DNA of 64,000 nucleotides from Paraburkholderia sp. BL21I4N1 (lineage in GTDB: Bacteria > Pseudomonadota > Gammaproteobacteria > Burkholderiales > Burkholderiaceae), in the NCBI RefSeq assembly GCF_002973525.1, contig NZ_PVEN01000007.1, forward strand, positions 310,001 to 374,000, written 5' to 3'. This document shows positions 9,014 to 17,238 of this stretch, piece after piece. Below the pieces are notes generated by a model, which saw only the letters and a list, made by a program, of their open reading frames with translations, had not been told where the DNA came from and made no database searches. A program made the translations under genes and the position numbers. Numbering within the stretch: the stretch's first letter is position 1; every line of letters begins with the position of its first letter.

Positions 9014-9976
9014 ATGACACTGGAACGCTCTCCCAATCCGCACGCGCCCGGCAACGAGCAACCCGCCGCCCCCACCTACGCCGGCGTGCTGTCGTTCATG
9101 CGCCGTCCCTATACGCGCGACCTCACCGGCGTCGACGTCGCCGTCTCGGGCGTGCCGCTGGACCTCGCGACCACCTTCCGCCCCGGCACCCGCTTCGGCC
9201 CGGCCGCCATGCGCGCCGCCTCGGTCCAACTGGCCGAACTCGGCGCGTTTCCGTGGGGCGTCGATCCGTTCGATCAGCTGAACGTGGTCGATTACGGCGA
9301 CTGCTGGTTCGACGCCCACAACCCGCTCGGGATTCGCGACGCGATCGTCGCGCACGCTCGCGGCATTCTCGCGAGCGGCACGCGCATGCTGACGCTCGGC
9401 GGCGATCACTTCATCACCTATCCGCTGCTGATCGCGCATGCCGAGAAATACGGCAAGCCGCTGAGCCTCATCCACTTCGACGCGCACTGCGACACCTGGC
9501 CCGACGACAACCCGGATTCGCTGAATCACGGCACGATGTTCTACAAGGCGATCCGCGAAGGCCTGATCGATCCCGCGCGCTCGGTGCAGATCGGCATTCG
9601 CACGTGGAACGACGACTTCATGGGCGTGCGCATTCTCGACGCGCCGTGGGTTCATCGCAACGGCATTCAGGCCACGATCGACGAAGTGCTGGCTATCGTC
9701 GGCGCCGCGCCGACTTACCTGACCTTCGACATCGACTGCCTCGATCCAGCCTTCGCGCCCGGCACCGGCACACCGGTAGCGGGCGGATTGAGCTCGGCGC
9801 AGGCGCTGGAGATCGTGCGCTCGCTCGGCGCCGTGGACCTCGTGGGCGCCGATGTGGTGGAAGTGTCGCCGCCCTACGATCACAGCGACGTCACCGCACT
9901 CGCCGCCGCGCACCTCGCGTCCGACATGCTGTGCCTGATGCGCAACCAGAAGCTGCAACGCCAGCAGCGCGAGTAG
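9014..9976 (+). CDS. speB: agmatinase-family ureohydrolase (agmatinase or guanidinobutyrase)
   Basis: This 320-aa binuclear-manganese hydrolase has all the metal-binding motifs: GGDH, DAHCD and DIDCLDP, plus the PGTGTP segment. The arginase/agmatinase family removes urea from agmatine, arginine, 4-guanidinobutyrate or guanidine. ATG 9014 is preferred to an in-frame GTG at 8972, because homologues begin close to the conserved core; the ribosome site is weak. The divergent LysR regulator and the following polyamine-binding protein suggest catabolism of agmatine or guanidinobutyrate. The exact substrate is not readable from motifs, so speB is a family-level symbol. Confidence 0.82.
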   Translation: MTLERSPNPHAPGNEQPAAPTYAGVLSFMRRPYTRDLTGVDVAVSGVPLDLATTFRPGTRFGPAAMRAASVQLAELGAFPWGVDPFDQLNVVDYGDCWFDAHNPLGIRDAIVAHARGILASGTRMLTLGGDHFITYPLLIAHAEKYGKPLSLIHFDAHCDTWPDDNPDSLNHGTMFYKAIREGLIDPARSVQIGIRTWNDDFMGVRILDAPWVHRNGIQATIDEVLAIVGAAPTYLTFDIDCLDPAFAPGTGTPVAGGLSSAQALEIVRSLGAVDLVGADVVEVSPPYDHSDVTALAAAHLASDMLCLMRNQKLQRQQRE

Positions 9977-10040
9977 ACACGCCCAGTCACCCGCACGCGC
10001 TAAAAAACCCCACGAACCTCTAGCGGACGATCCGACGACC

Positions 10041-11141
10041 ATGCCCCACACCGCCACGAAACCGATCCTGACCGCGTTACTGATGTGTGCATTCGGCACT
10101 GCGGCACACGCCGACGACAAGCAGCTCAATCTTTACAACTGGGGCGACTACATCGCGAAAGACACCGTGCCGAACTTCCAGAAAGAGTTCGGCATTCAGG
10201 TGCGCTACGACGAGTACGACGGCGACGAAACCTTGCAGGCGAAACTGCTGACCGGCTCGACCGGCTACGACGTCGTGGTGCCGACCTCGAACTTTCTCGC
10301 CAGGCAAATCGAAGCCGGCATCTATCAGAAGCTCGACAAGTCGAAGCTGCCGAATCTGGCGAACCTCGATCCCGCGCTGATGAAGCTCGTCGCGAACGCG
10401 GATCCGGGCAATCAGTACGCGGTGCCGTGGGCGTGGGGCACCACCGGGCTCGGCTACAACGTCACGCGGGTGAAGCAGATTCTCGGCGACAACGTGCCGC
10501 TCGATAGCTGGGACGTGTTGTTCAAGCCGGAATATCTGAGCAAGCTGAAGAGCTGCGGCGTGTCCATGCTCGATGCGCCGACCGACGTGTTCGCGGTCAC
10601 GCTGCACTATCTCGGCCGGGATCCGAATAGCGAAAATCCGGCGGACTATCAGGCCGCGTACGAAGCGTTGAAGAAGATTCGCCCGTATGTCACGCAGTTC
10701 AATATGACGAGCTACATCAACGATCTCGCGGGCGACGATATCTGCTTCGCGCTGAGCTGGTCGGGCGATGTGTCGATGGCGAGCCATCGCGCGCGCGAGG
10801 CCAACAAGCGCTACCAGATCAAGTACTTCATTCCGCAAGGCGGCGCGCCGGTCTGGTTCGACATGATGGCGATTCCGAAAGACGCGCCGCATCCGCAGGC
10901 GGCGCTGGCGTGGATCAACTATATCGAGCGCCCCGAGGTTCACGCAGCGATTACGAATACGGTGTTCTATCCGAATGCGGATGCGGCGGCGCGGAAATTC
11001 GTGAACGCGGACATTCTCAACGACCCGACCGTGTATCCGCCCGAGCCGGTGTTGAAGACGCTGTTTCTGTTGAAGCCGTTGCCTGCGCCGATCAAGCGGC
11101 TGGAAGGCCGGTTGTGGGCGCAGTTGAAGTCGGGATCGTAG
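10041..11141 (+). CDS. periplasmic polyamine-binding protein (PotF/SpuD-like)
   Basis: The 366-aa protein begins with a signal peptide (cleaved after TAAHA) and then LNLYNWGDYIAKDTVPNFQKEFG, the hallmark opening of PotD/PotF/SpuD polyamine receptors. YNW, the WAWGTTGLGYN strand and WSGD are family positions around the ligand pocket. It would deliver putrescine, spermidine or agmatine-like ligands to an ABC importer. No permease or ATPase gene follows, so it is an orphan receptor. It lies 64 bp after the ureohydrolase gene and is probably co-transcribed with it. Confidence 0.88.
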   Translation: MPHTATKPILTALLMCAFGTAAHADDKQLNLYNWGDYIAKDTVPNFQKEFGIQVRYDEYDGDETLQAKLLTGSTGYDVVVPTSNFLARQIEAGIYQKLDKSKLPNLANLDPALMKLVANADPGNQYAVPWAWGTTGLGYNVTRVKQILGDNVPLDSWDVLFKPEYLSKLKSCGVSMLDAPTDVFAVTLHYLGRDPNSENPADYQAAYEALKKIRPYVTQFNMTSYINDLAGDDICFALSWSGDVSMASHRAREANKRYQIKYFIPQGGAPVWFDMMAIPKDAPHPQAALAWINYIERPEVHAAITNTVFYPNADAAARKFVNADILNDPTVYPPEPVLKTLFLLKPLPAPIKRLEGRLWAQLKSGS

Positions 11142-11168
11142 GCGCGGGATAGGCGACGCGCTTTGGGT

Positions 11169-11894
11169 TCAATCCTTCGCGTACAACGTCGAGTCCGCGA
11201 AACCTTCGGCGGCCAGCACCTGGCCCACCAGGATCAACGCGGTCCGCTCGATCGATGTCGACTGCACCTTGCCGACGATATCGTCGAGCGTGCCGGCGAT
11301 CTTCTCCTCGTCGGGCCAGCTCGCCCGATAGATCACCGCGATCGGACACGCGCCGCCGTAATGCGGCCGCAATTCGTCGACGATCCGCGCGAGATGCCGC
11401 ACGCCCAGGTGGATCGCCATGGTGGCGCGGTGCCGTGCGAGGTCGGCGAGCTGCTCGCCTTCGGGCATGCGGGTTTTGTTCGCGTAGCGCGTGAGAATCA
11501 GCGTCTGCGAAACGTCGGGCAGCGTGAGTTCGCAACCGAGCGTCGCGGCGCAGGCGGCGGTGGCCGTCACACCCGGCACGATTTCGTATGGAATGTTCAG
11601 CTCGCGCAAACGACGGATCTGCTCGCCGATCGCGCCGTATAGCGACGGGTCGCCGGAGTGCACGCGCGCGACGTGCTGGCCGTTGTCGTGCGCGGTCTTC
11701 AGCAACGCGATGATGTGGTCGAGATCGAGGTCGGCGGTGTTGACGACGAGTTCGGCTATGTGACCTTCCAGCACCGCTTCGGGTACGAGAGAACCGGCGT
11801 ACAGGATCACTGGGCAACTGCGTACGAGGCGTTGGCCTTTTACCGTGATCAGTTCCGGGTCGCCTGGACCCGCGCCGATGAAAAACACCGTCAT
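11169..11894 (-). CDS. cobM: precorrin-4 C11-methyltransferase
   Basis: This 241-aa SAM-dependent methyltransferase of the SUMT fold methylates C11 of precorrin-4 in the aerobic cobalamin pathway. The N-terminal glycine loop is FIGAGPGDPELITVKG, and the SGDPSLYGA and EIVPGVTA segments are typical of CobM/CbiF. The start is ATG 11894, with GGAG 6 bases upstream. A longer in-frame extension to 12011 has proline/arginine-rich non-coding composition. It is last in the leftward cobL-cobK-cobM group, 64 bp after cobK. Confidence 0.92.
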   Translation of the reverse strand: MTVFFIGAGPGDPELITVKGQRLVRSCPVILYAGSLVPEAVLEGHIAELVVNTADLDLDHIIALLKTAHDNGQHVARVHSGDPSLYGAIGEQIRRLRELNIPYEIVPGVTATAACAATLGCELTLPDVSQTLILTRYANKTRMPEGEQLADLARHRATMAIHLGVRHLARIVDELRPHYGGACPIAVIYRASWPDEEKIAGTLDDIVGKVQSTSIERTALILVGQVLAAEGFADSTLYAKD

Positions 11895-11958
11895 TGACTG
11901 CTCCGTGATGGGTTGGGATGGCGGAAATTGCGGGCGTGGCGTCCTGCGTGTACGCGGT

Positions 11959-12681
11959 TCACGCGAGCGCTCGCAGCGCGTCGAGCAGAGCGTCGACGCT
12001 GTCGAACTCACGATCCACCGACGGCAAGTCGGGCCGGCGCAACATCACGACCGGCAAACGGCGTTCGCGTGCCACCGCGAGTTTCGCCTCCGTCGCGCCG
12101 CCGCCGCTGTTTTTGCTGACCACGACATCGAAGGCTTGCAGCGCGAACAGCGCGCGCTCGCCTTCGAGCGTAAACGGGCCGCGTGTCGCCATGATCCTCG
12201 CGCGCGCGGCGTCCTTGTGCGGATCGAGACAACGGACGGTCCAGAACTGATGCGCGGGAATTTCGTCGAGATGCGCGAGCGGTTCGCGGCCGAGCGTGAA
12301 CAGCGGCTTTCTAAACGGCGCAAGCGCCGCCGTGAGTTCGTTCCAGTCGCCGACCGGCCGCCAGTCGTCGCTGCTTTGCGCTTGCCAGGCCGGACGGCGC
12401 AGCGCCCAACACGGCACCCGCGCCGTATGGCTGGCATGCACGGCGTTCGTGCTGATTCGTGCGGCGTACGGATGGGTCGCGTCGATCACGAGACCGATGC
12501 GTTCGTCGGCGATGTAACGCGCCATGCCTTCGCTACCGCCGAAACCGCCGACTCGCACCTCACACGTCAGATCATCGGGCACCTTGCCGAGACCGGCGAG
12601 ACTGTACACGTGCGCGGGACCGAGTTGACGCGCGATTCGCAATGCGTCGCCGGTGCCGCCCAGCAGCAGGATTCGCGTCAT
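11959..12681 (-). CDS. cobK: precorrin-6A reductase
   Basis: The 240-aa protein shows the CobK/CbiJ opening MTRILLLGGTGDALRIARQL. The DATHPYAARIS, LGREPL and VVSKNSGG motifs are conserved in precorrin-6A reductases, which reduce the macrocycle with NADPH. Its first codons overlap the end of cobL by 4 bp (ATGA), showing translational coupling in the leftward operon. Confidence 0.93.
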   Translation of the reverse strand: MTRILLLGGTGDALRIARQLGPAHVYSLAGLGKVPDDLTCEVRVGGFGGSEGMARYIADERIGLVIDATHPYAARISTNAVHASHTARVPCWALRRPAWQAQSSDDWRPVGDWNELTAALAPFRKPLFTLGREPLAHLDEIPAHQFWTVRCLDPHKDAARARIMATRGPFTLEGERALFALQAFDVVVSKNSGGGATEAKLAVARERRLPVVMLRRPDLPSVDREFDSVDALLDALRALA

Positions 12682-13982
12682 TGCGCGGTTCGGCCGGTAG
12701 TGACGCTGATCGTGTTGACGGCGGTTGCGCTGCTTGTGGCGCTTGCATCGCTCGCGCCGTTTGCCACCTCGCCCTCACGCCCCCGCTTCACCACCGCCAG
12801 CAACGTAATCGGCAGCGCCTGCCGCCACGTATCGAAACCGCCCAGCGGTTGCGCATCCGCCAACGCAATACGCGTCAGCGTGCCGCCAAACCGCTCGCGC
12901 CACGCGACCAGCGCTGTCTCGCTCTGCAACGTCACCGCGTTGGCCACAAGCCGTCCGCCATTGCGCAAACTCGCCCAACACGCTTCCAGCACGCCCGGCA
13001 CCGTCACGCCGCCGCCGATGAACACGGCGTCCGGCGCCGGCAAACCTTGCAGCGCATCCGGCGCGCGGCCGGCCACCAGTTGCAGGCCCGGCACGCCCAA
13101 CGCTTCGCGATTGTGTTCGATGAAGCGCTGCCGTTCCGCATGGTGTTCAATCGCGATCGCGCGGCAGGCTGGATGCGCGCGCATCCATTCAATGCCGATC
13201 GAGCCGCTGCCCGCGCCCACATCCCACAGCAACTCACCGGGCGTCGGCGCAAGACGCGCGAGCGTGATGGCGCGCACGTCGCGCTTGGTCAGCTGGCCGT
13301 CGTGGCGAAACGCATCGTCCGGCAGGCCGCAAGTGAGCGGCAGACGCGGCGCGCCTTGGGTCGCGCGGCAGTCGAGCGCGATCAGATTCAACGCGGCCAC
13401 CTCGCCCGCGGACCACTGATCCGCGCGACCGTCGATTCTGCGTTCCAACTCGCCGCCCAGATGCTCCAGCACGATCATGCGCGTCGCGCCGAAGCCGCGC
13501 GCGTTCAGCAAGCCGGCGAGCGCCGCGGGCGTGCGGCCGTCCGCGCTCAGCACGAAGATGCGCGCGCCGTGATGCAGATGCGCGTTCAGCGTCGCCAGCG
13601 GGCGGCCCACCAGCGACACCGTCGCGACGTCCTGCAACGGCCAGCCGAGCCGCGCGGCCGCCAGCGACAACGACGAGGGCGCCGGCAGCACCCGCAACTC
13701 GTCCGCCGGCAGGTGACGCGCGAGCGTAGCGCCGACGCCGAACAGCATCGGGTCGCCGCTCGCCAGCACGCACACCGCGCCGCCACGCTCGGCGAGCAAC
13801 GGCGCGAGATCGAACGGGCGCGGCCACGCGGCCCGCCGCGCCGCGATCCGGGCCGGCAGCAACGCCAGATGACGCTCGCCGCCATACACCACCGACGCCT
13901 CCAGCAACGCACGTCGCGCGGACCGTCCCAAACCGGCGAAGCCGTCGTCCCCCATGCCTACCACGGTCAGCCATGCCGGCAT
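12678..13982 (-). CDS. cobL: precorrin-6Y C5,15-methyltransferase/decarboxylase
   Basis: This 434-aa two-domain enzyme has an N-terminal CbiE-like methyltransferase (about 1-200; TVVGMGDDG, LASGDPMLFGVG, LPAPSSLSLAAARLGW). The C-terminal CbiT-like methyltransferase/decarboxylase (about 230-410) carries the SAM motif WDVGAGSGSIGIEW. It methylates C5 and C15 and decarboxylates the C12 acetate of precorrin-6Y. The start is ATG 13982 with GAGG upstream; an in-frame extension to 14072 runs into the promoter region. The Ser/Ala-rich C-terminal tail (about 30 residues) is probably disordered. First gene of the leftward cob group, divergent from the riboswitch. Confidence 0.92.
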   Translation of the reverse strand: MPAWLTVVGMGDDGFAGLGRSARRALLEASVVYGGERHLALLPARIAARRAAWPRPFDLAPLLAERGGAVCVLASGDPMLFGVGATLARHLPADELRVLPAPSSLSLAAARLGWPLQDVATVSLVGRPLATLNAHLHHGARIFVLSADGRTPAALAGLLNARGFGATRMIVLEHLGGELERRIDGRADQWSAGEVAALNLIALDCRATQGAPRLPLTCGLPDDAFRHDGQLTKRDVRAITLARLAPTPGELLWDVGAGSGSIGIEWMRAHPACRAIAIEHHAERQRFIEHNREALGVPGLQLVAGRAPDALQGLPAPDAVFIGGGVTVPGVLEACWASLRNGGRLVANAVTLQSETALVAWRERFGGTLTRIALADAQPLGGFDTWRQALPITLLAVVKRGREGEVANGASDASATSSATAVNTISVTTGRTAQ

Positions 13983-14080
13983 CCGAACATCCTCGTTCTG
14001 TATCTTCAAATAATGCGCTGAGCCACGCCGATCAAGGCGTCCAGCCTCGTTATGCTGTTCGAAAAAAGGCATAATACAGC

Positions 14081-14232
14081 CGCCGGTGCCCTTCGGGGCC
14101 TAAGAGGGAACACAGTGTCACTGTGGCTGCCCCCGCAACTGTATGCAGCGAGTCCGCCCGCGCTGCGCGCCACTGGTTCGACCGGGAAGGCCGCGACGGA
14201 CTTTGACCTGCCAGCCAGGAGACCTGCCGGCG
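14081..14232 (+). ncRNA. cobalamin (AdoCbl) riboswitch
   Basis: The landmarks of the B12 aptamer appear in order. P1 strand CGCCGG (14081-14086) pairs with CCGGCG (14227-14232). GGTGCC and AAGAGGGAA follow, then TGGCTGCCCCCGCAACTGT and GCCACTGG (14169-14176). The B12 box GCCAGCCAGGAGACCTGCC lies at 14210-14228. It lies in the rightward cobG leader, with a -10-like CATAAT at 14070-14075 just upstream. On cobalamin binding it is expected to shut off cobG-cobH-cobI-cbiG/cobJ. The expression platform (14233-14327) has a GGGCG/CGCCC pairing but no clear U-run, which suggests control at translation initiation. Confidence 0.93.
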
Positions 14233-14327
14233 AGACTGTTCGTGCCAGCCAACATCGGGCGGGGTGTACCGATGCCGCAGCAACGCCCGCTCCCAGGCTT
14301 GCTCGGGCCACCGCGCGACGCTACCCG

Positions 14328-15887
14328 GTGTCCGTTTTGAAGCAAGCTTCGTCCTCCCCTGTTGTGCATCATGCGGCGCTCGCGCTGCGGCCCTCGGCGT
14401 GTCCGGGGCTGCTGCGGATCGTCGCCGCGCGCGACGGCGGACTCTGCCGGATCAAGCTGCCCGGCGGTGCGTTGAGCGCGGCCCAGGCGCGCGCGATTGC
14501 CGACGCGAGCGTGCAGCATGCCGCCGGCACGATCGAGGTGACCAATCGGGCGAATCTGCAGGTGCGCGGCGTGCGCGGCGGGCACGAGGCGGCGTTGATC
14601 GAAGCGTTGATCGAGGCGGAGCTAGGGCCGAGCGGCGCATTGACCTCCGCGCGACCTGGCCCGACGCCGACCATGGCAACTGCCGAAGCAAGTCACGTGG
14701 ACACAAGCGCCGCTTACGCGTCGACCGCTCTCGCCGCCGACGATGTCCGCAACGTGATGATCAGCCCCGCTGCGGGACGCGATCCCTTTGCGTTGTTCGA
14801 TACAGCGCCTCTGTGCAACGAATTGCTTGCGCTGCTACAAAGCGAGCCGCGTTTCGCGGCGCTGTCGCCGAAATTCGCGCTGTTGCTGGATGGTGGCGAA
14901 AAGCTGGCGCGCGTCGATCATCCCCATGACGTTTGGCTGGCGGCGACGCAAGGCCCGGATGACGTGCGATTTGTCTTCGGCCTGGCGGGTTGCCCGCCTG
15001 ACGCCGGATCACCACACGCCAACCACGGCGGCGCGCTATCCGCCGTCCTGCCGTCGCAAGTCTGCGCGCTGATCGGCGCGGTGCTGCACACGTTCCTCGA
15101 CCTCGCCGCAACCGATGCCACGCGTATGCGTCATCTGCTCGCCACGCACGCCGCCGATGCGCTCCTGCACCACGCGCAACGCTACGTCGATTTCCCGCTG
15201 TCACGCGATGCGTCGCTAGCCGGCTGGCAACGCGCCACACGCGCCGACGCATCGCTCCGGCTCGGCGCGTCCGATCAACGCCAGCCGGGCACCTGGCACG
15301 CAGGCGGCCAGCCGCCGCTCGGACGCCTCGACGCCGCGACCCTGCACGGCCTCGCCACGCTCGCCCACCTTCACGGCGACGGCACGTTGCGGATGACACC
15401 GTGGCAAAGCGTCCTGCTGCCCGATATCGCAACGCATGCCGTGGCCGCCGTGATAAACGGCCTGACCGAACTCGGCCTGGCCACCGACCCCGCCCAAGCC
15501 ATCACGCGCGTGATGGCCTGCGCGGGGTCGACCGGCTGCGCCAGAAGCCTCGCCGACACCAAGGCCGACGCACTGCGACTCGCGCCGCGCCTGCCCGCCG
15601 ACGTCGACGTGCATCTAAGCGGCTGTCCGCGGTCGTGCGCCGCCGCGCATTGCGTGCCTTTCACGCTGCTGGCCGTCGCACCCGGCACCTACGACCTATA
15701 TCGACGCAACGGCCAGCCCGGTTTCGGCGCCTGCGTCGCGCACCGACTAACGATCGACGAAGCTTCCGACGCGCTCACGCGTCTGGCCCATATCGACGCC
15801 CCTATCGACATTCCTGTGGACACCCACATTCACGACGCCGCTGAGCCACGCCCACGAACAAAACCCATGAGTAACCCCGATGCTTGA
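14328..15887 (+). CDS. cobG: precorrin-3B synthase
   Basis: CobG is the oxygen-dependent monooxygenase that makes the C20-hydroxy gamma-lactone of precorrin-3B and marks the aerobic B12 route. The roughly 519-aa protein has the ferredoxin-like half-domains of nitrite/sulfite reductases: the first around GLLRI..DGGLCRIKLPGG, the second around LGRLDAATLHGLATLAHLHGDGTLRMTPWQ. The 4Fe-4S/siroheme-type cysteines are in CAGSTGCARS and HLSGCPRSCAA. The start is uncertain: GTG 14328 is the first plausible codon after the riboswitch, but TTG 14337 or a GTG near 14360 are possible and no strong ribosome site is seen. It overlaps cobH by 8 bp. Confidence 0.88.
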   Translation: MSVLKQASSSPVVHHAALALRPSACPGLLRIVAARDGGLCRIKLPGGALSAAQARAIADASVQHAAGTIEVTNRANLQVRGVRGGHEAALIEALIEAELGPSGALTSARPGPTPTMATAEASHVDTSAAYASTALAADDVRNVMISPAAGRDPFALFDTAPLCNELLALLQSEPRFAALSPKFALLLDGGEKLARVDHPHDVWLAATQGPDDVRFVFGLAGCPPDAGSPHANHGGALSAVLPSQVCALIGAVLHTFLDLAATDATRMRHLLATHAADALLHHAQRYVDFPLSRDASLAGWQRATRADASLRLGASDQRQPGTWHAGGQPPLGRLDAATLHGLATLAHLHGDGTLRMTPWQSVLLPDIATHAVAAVINGLTELGLATDPAQAITRVMACAGSTGCARSLADTKADALRLAPRLPADVDVHLSGCPRSCAAAHCVPFTLLAVAPGTYDLYRRNGQPGFGACVAHRLTIDEASDALTRLAHIDAPIDIPVDTHIHDAAEPRPRTKPMSNPDA

Positions 15888-16506
15888 TTACATCCGCGAC
15901 GGTCAGGAGATCTATCGCCAGTCTTTCGCGGCGATCCGCGCGGAGGCCGACCTGTCGCGTATCCCCGCCGACCTCGCCAAGCTCGCGGTCCGCGTGATCC
16001 ACGCGTGCGGCATGGTCGACGTGGTCGACGCGCTGCGCTTTTCCGAAGGTGCCGGCACGGCAGGACGCGCGGCGCTCGCGCAAGGCGCGCCGATTCTGTG
16101 CGACGCGGGCATGGTCGCGCAAGGCATCACGCGCGCGCGCTTGCCGGCGAACAACGAAGTGATCTGCACGCTCACGCATCCGGACGTGCCGTCGCTCGCG
16201 CGCGAACTCGGCAACACGCGCTCGGCCGCCGCGCTCGAATTGTGGCGCCCGCATCTGGCAGGCAGCGTCGTGGTGATCGGCAACGCGCCGACCGCCCTGT
16301 TTTATTTGCTCGACATGCTCGACGACGGCGCGCCCAAGCCCGCGTTGATTCTCGGCTTTCCGGTCGGCTTTGTCGGCGCGGCGGAATCGAAAGCGCTGCT
16401 CGCGCAAGACAGCCGCGGCGTGCCTTATGTGGCGATCGAAGGCCGGCGCGGCGGCAGCGCGATGGCCGCCGCCGCCGTCAACGCACTGGCCACGGAGGTC
16501 GAATAA
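15880..16506 (+). CDS. cobH: precorrin-8X methylmutase
   Basis: The 208-aa CobH/CbiC protein moves the C11 methyl group to C12 to give hydrogenobyrinic acid. The catalytic histidine is in RVIHACGMVD (about residue 44), and the GNAPTALF and GFPVGFVGAAESK motifs are conserved. Its start overlaps the end of cobG by 8 bp and its stop abuts the cobI start, so the operon is tightly coupled. Confidence 0.94.
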   Translation: MLDYIRDGQEIYRQSFAAIRAEADLSRIPADLAKLAVRVIHACGMVDVVDALRFSEGAGTAGRAALAQGAPILCDAGMVAQGITRARLPANNEVICTLTHPDVPSLARELGNTRSAAALELWRPHLAGSVVVIGNAPTALFYLLDMLDDGAPKPALILGFPVGFVGAAESKALLAQDSRGVPYVAIEGRRGGSAMAAAAVNALATEVE

Positions 16507-17238
16507 ATGACCGTGCGAGGACGTCTGGTCGGACTCGGGGTCGGCCCCGGCGACCCGGAACTCATCACGCTGAAAGCGCTGCGTCTGCTGAAGGCGGCGC
16601 GGGTGGTCGCGTACTTCGTCGCCAAGGGCAAGAAAGGCAACGCGTTCAGCATTATCGAAGCGCATTTGCACGACACGCAGCAGCATCTGCCGCTGGTCTA
16701 TCCCGTCACGACCGAAGCGCTCGAACCACCGCTTTCGTACGAAGCCATCATCGCCGAGTTCTACGACGGCGCGGCGGAGATCGTCGCGAGCCATCTGGAT
16801 GCGGGCCGCGACGTCGCCGTGATCTGCGAGGGCGATCCGTTCTTCTACGGTTCCTACATGTATCTGCACGACCGGCTCGCGGCGCGCTATGAAAGCAAGG
16901 TCGTGCCGGGCGTGTGCTCGATGCTCGGTGGCGCGGCCGTGCTCGGCGCGCCGCTGGTGTACCGCAATCAGAGTTTGTCGGTACTGTCAGGTGTGTTGCC
17001 CGAAGACGAATTGCGCCGCCGTCTCGCCGATGCCGACGCCGCCGTCGTGATGAAACTCGGCCGCAATTTCGACAAGGTGCGGCGCGTGCTGGGCGAACTC
17101 GGTCTCGCGGATCGCGCACTGTATGTGGAACGCGCGACGATGGGCAATCAGCGTATCGTGCCGCTCGCCGACGTCGATCCGATGGCCTCGCCGTATTTTT
17201 CGCTGCTGGTCGTGCCGGGGGAAAAATGGCAAGGATGA
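16507..17238 (+). CDS. cobI: precorrin-2 C20-methyltransferase
   Basis: This 243-aa SUMT-family methyltransferase adds the C20 methyl to precorrin-2. The motifs are GLGVGPGDPELITLKALR, ICEGDPFFYGSYMYLHDRL and VVPGVCSMLGGAAVLGAPL. The gene begins immediately after the cobH stop, and its TGA overlaps the next start (ATGA at 17235-17238). Confidence 0.94.
   Translation: MTVRGRLVGLGVGPGDPELITLKALRLLKAARVVAYFVAKGKKGNAFSIIEAHLHDTQQHLPLVYPVTTEALEPPLSYEAIIAEFYDGAAEIVASHLDAGRDVAVICEGDPFFYGSYMYLHDRLAARYESKVVPGVCSMLGGAAVLGAPLVYRNQSLSVLSGVLPEDELRRRLADADAAVVMKLGRNFDKVRRVLGELGLADRALYVERATMGNQRIVPLADVDPMASPYFSLLVVPGEKWQG

Noticed and set aside
11845..14021. Two long + strand frames across cobK/cobL (about 520 codons each)
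   Set aside because: Arginine- and alanine-rich antisense shadows in GC-rich DNA. The opposite strand has clear Cob enzymes with ATGA overlaps.
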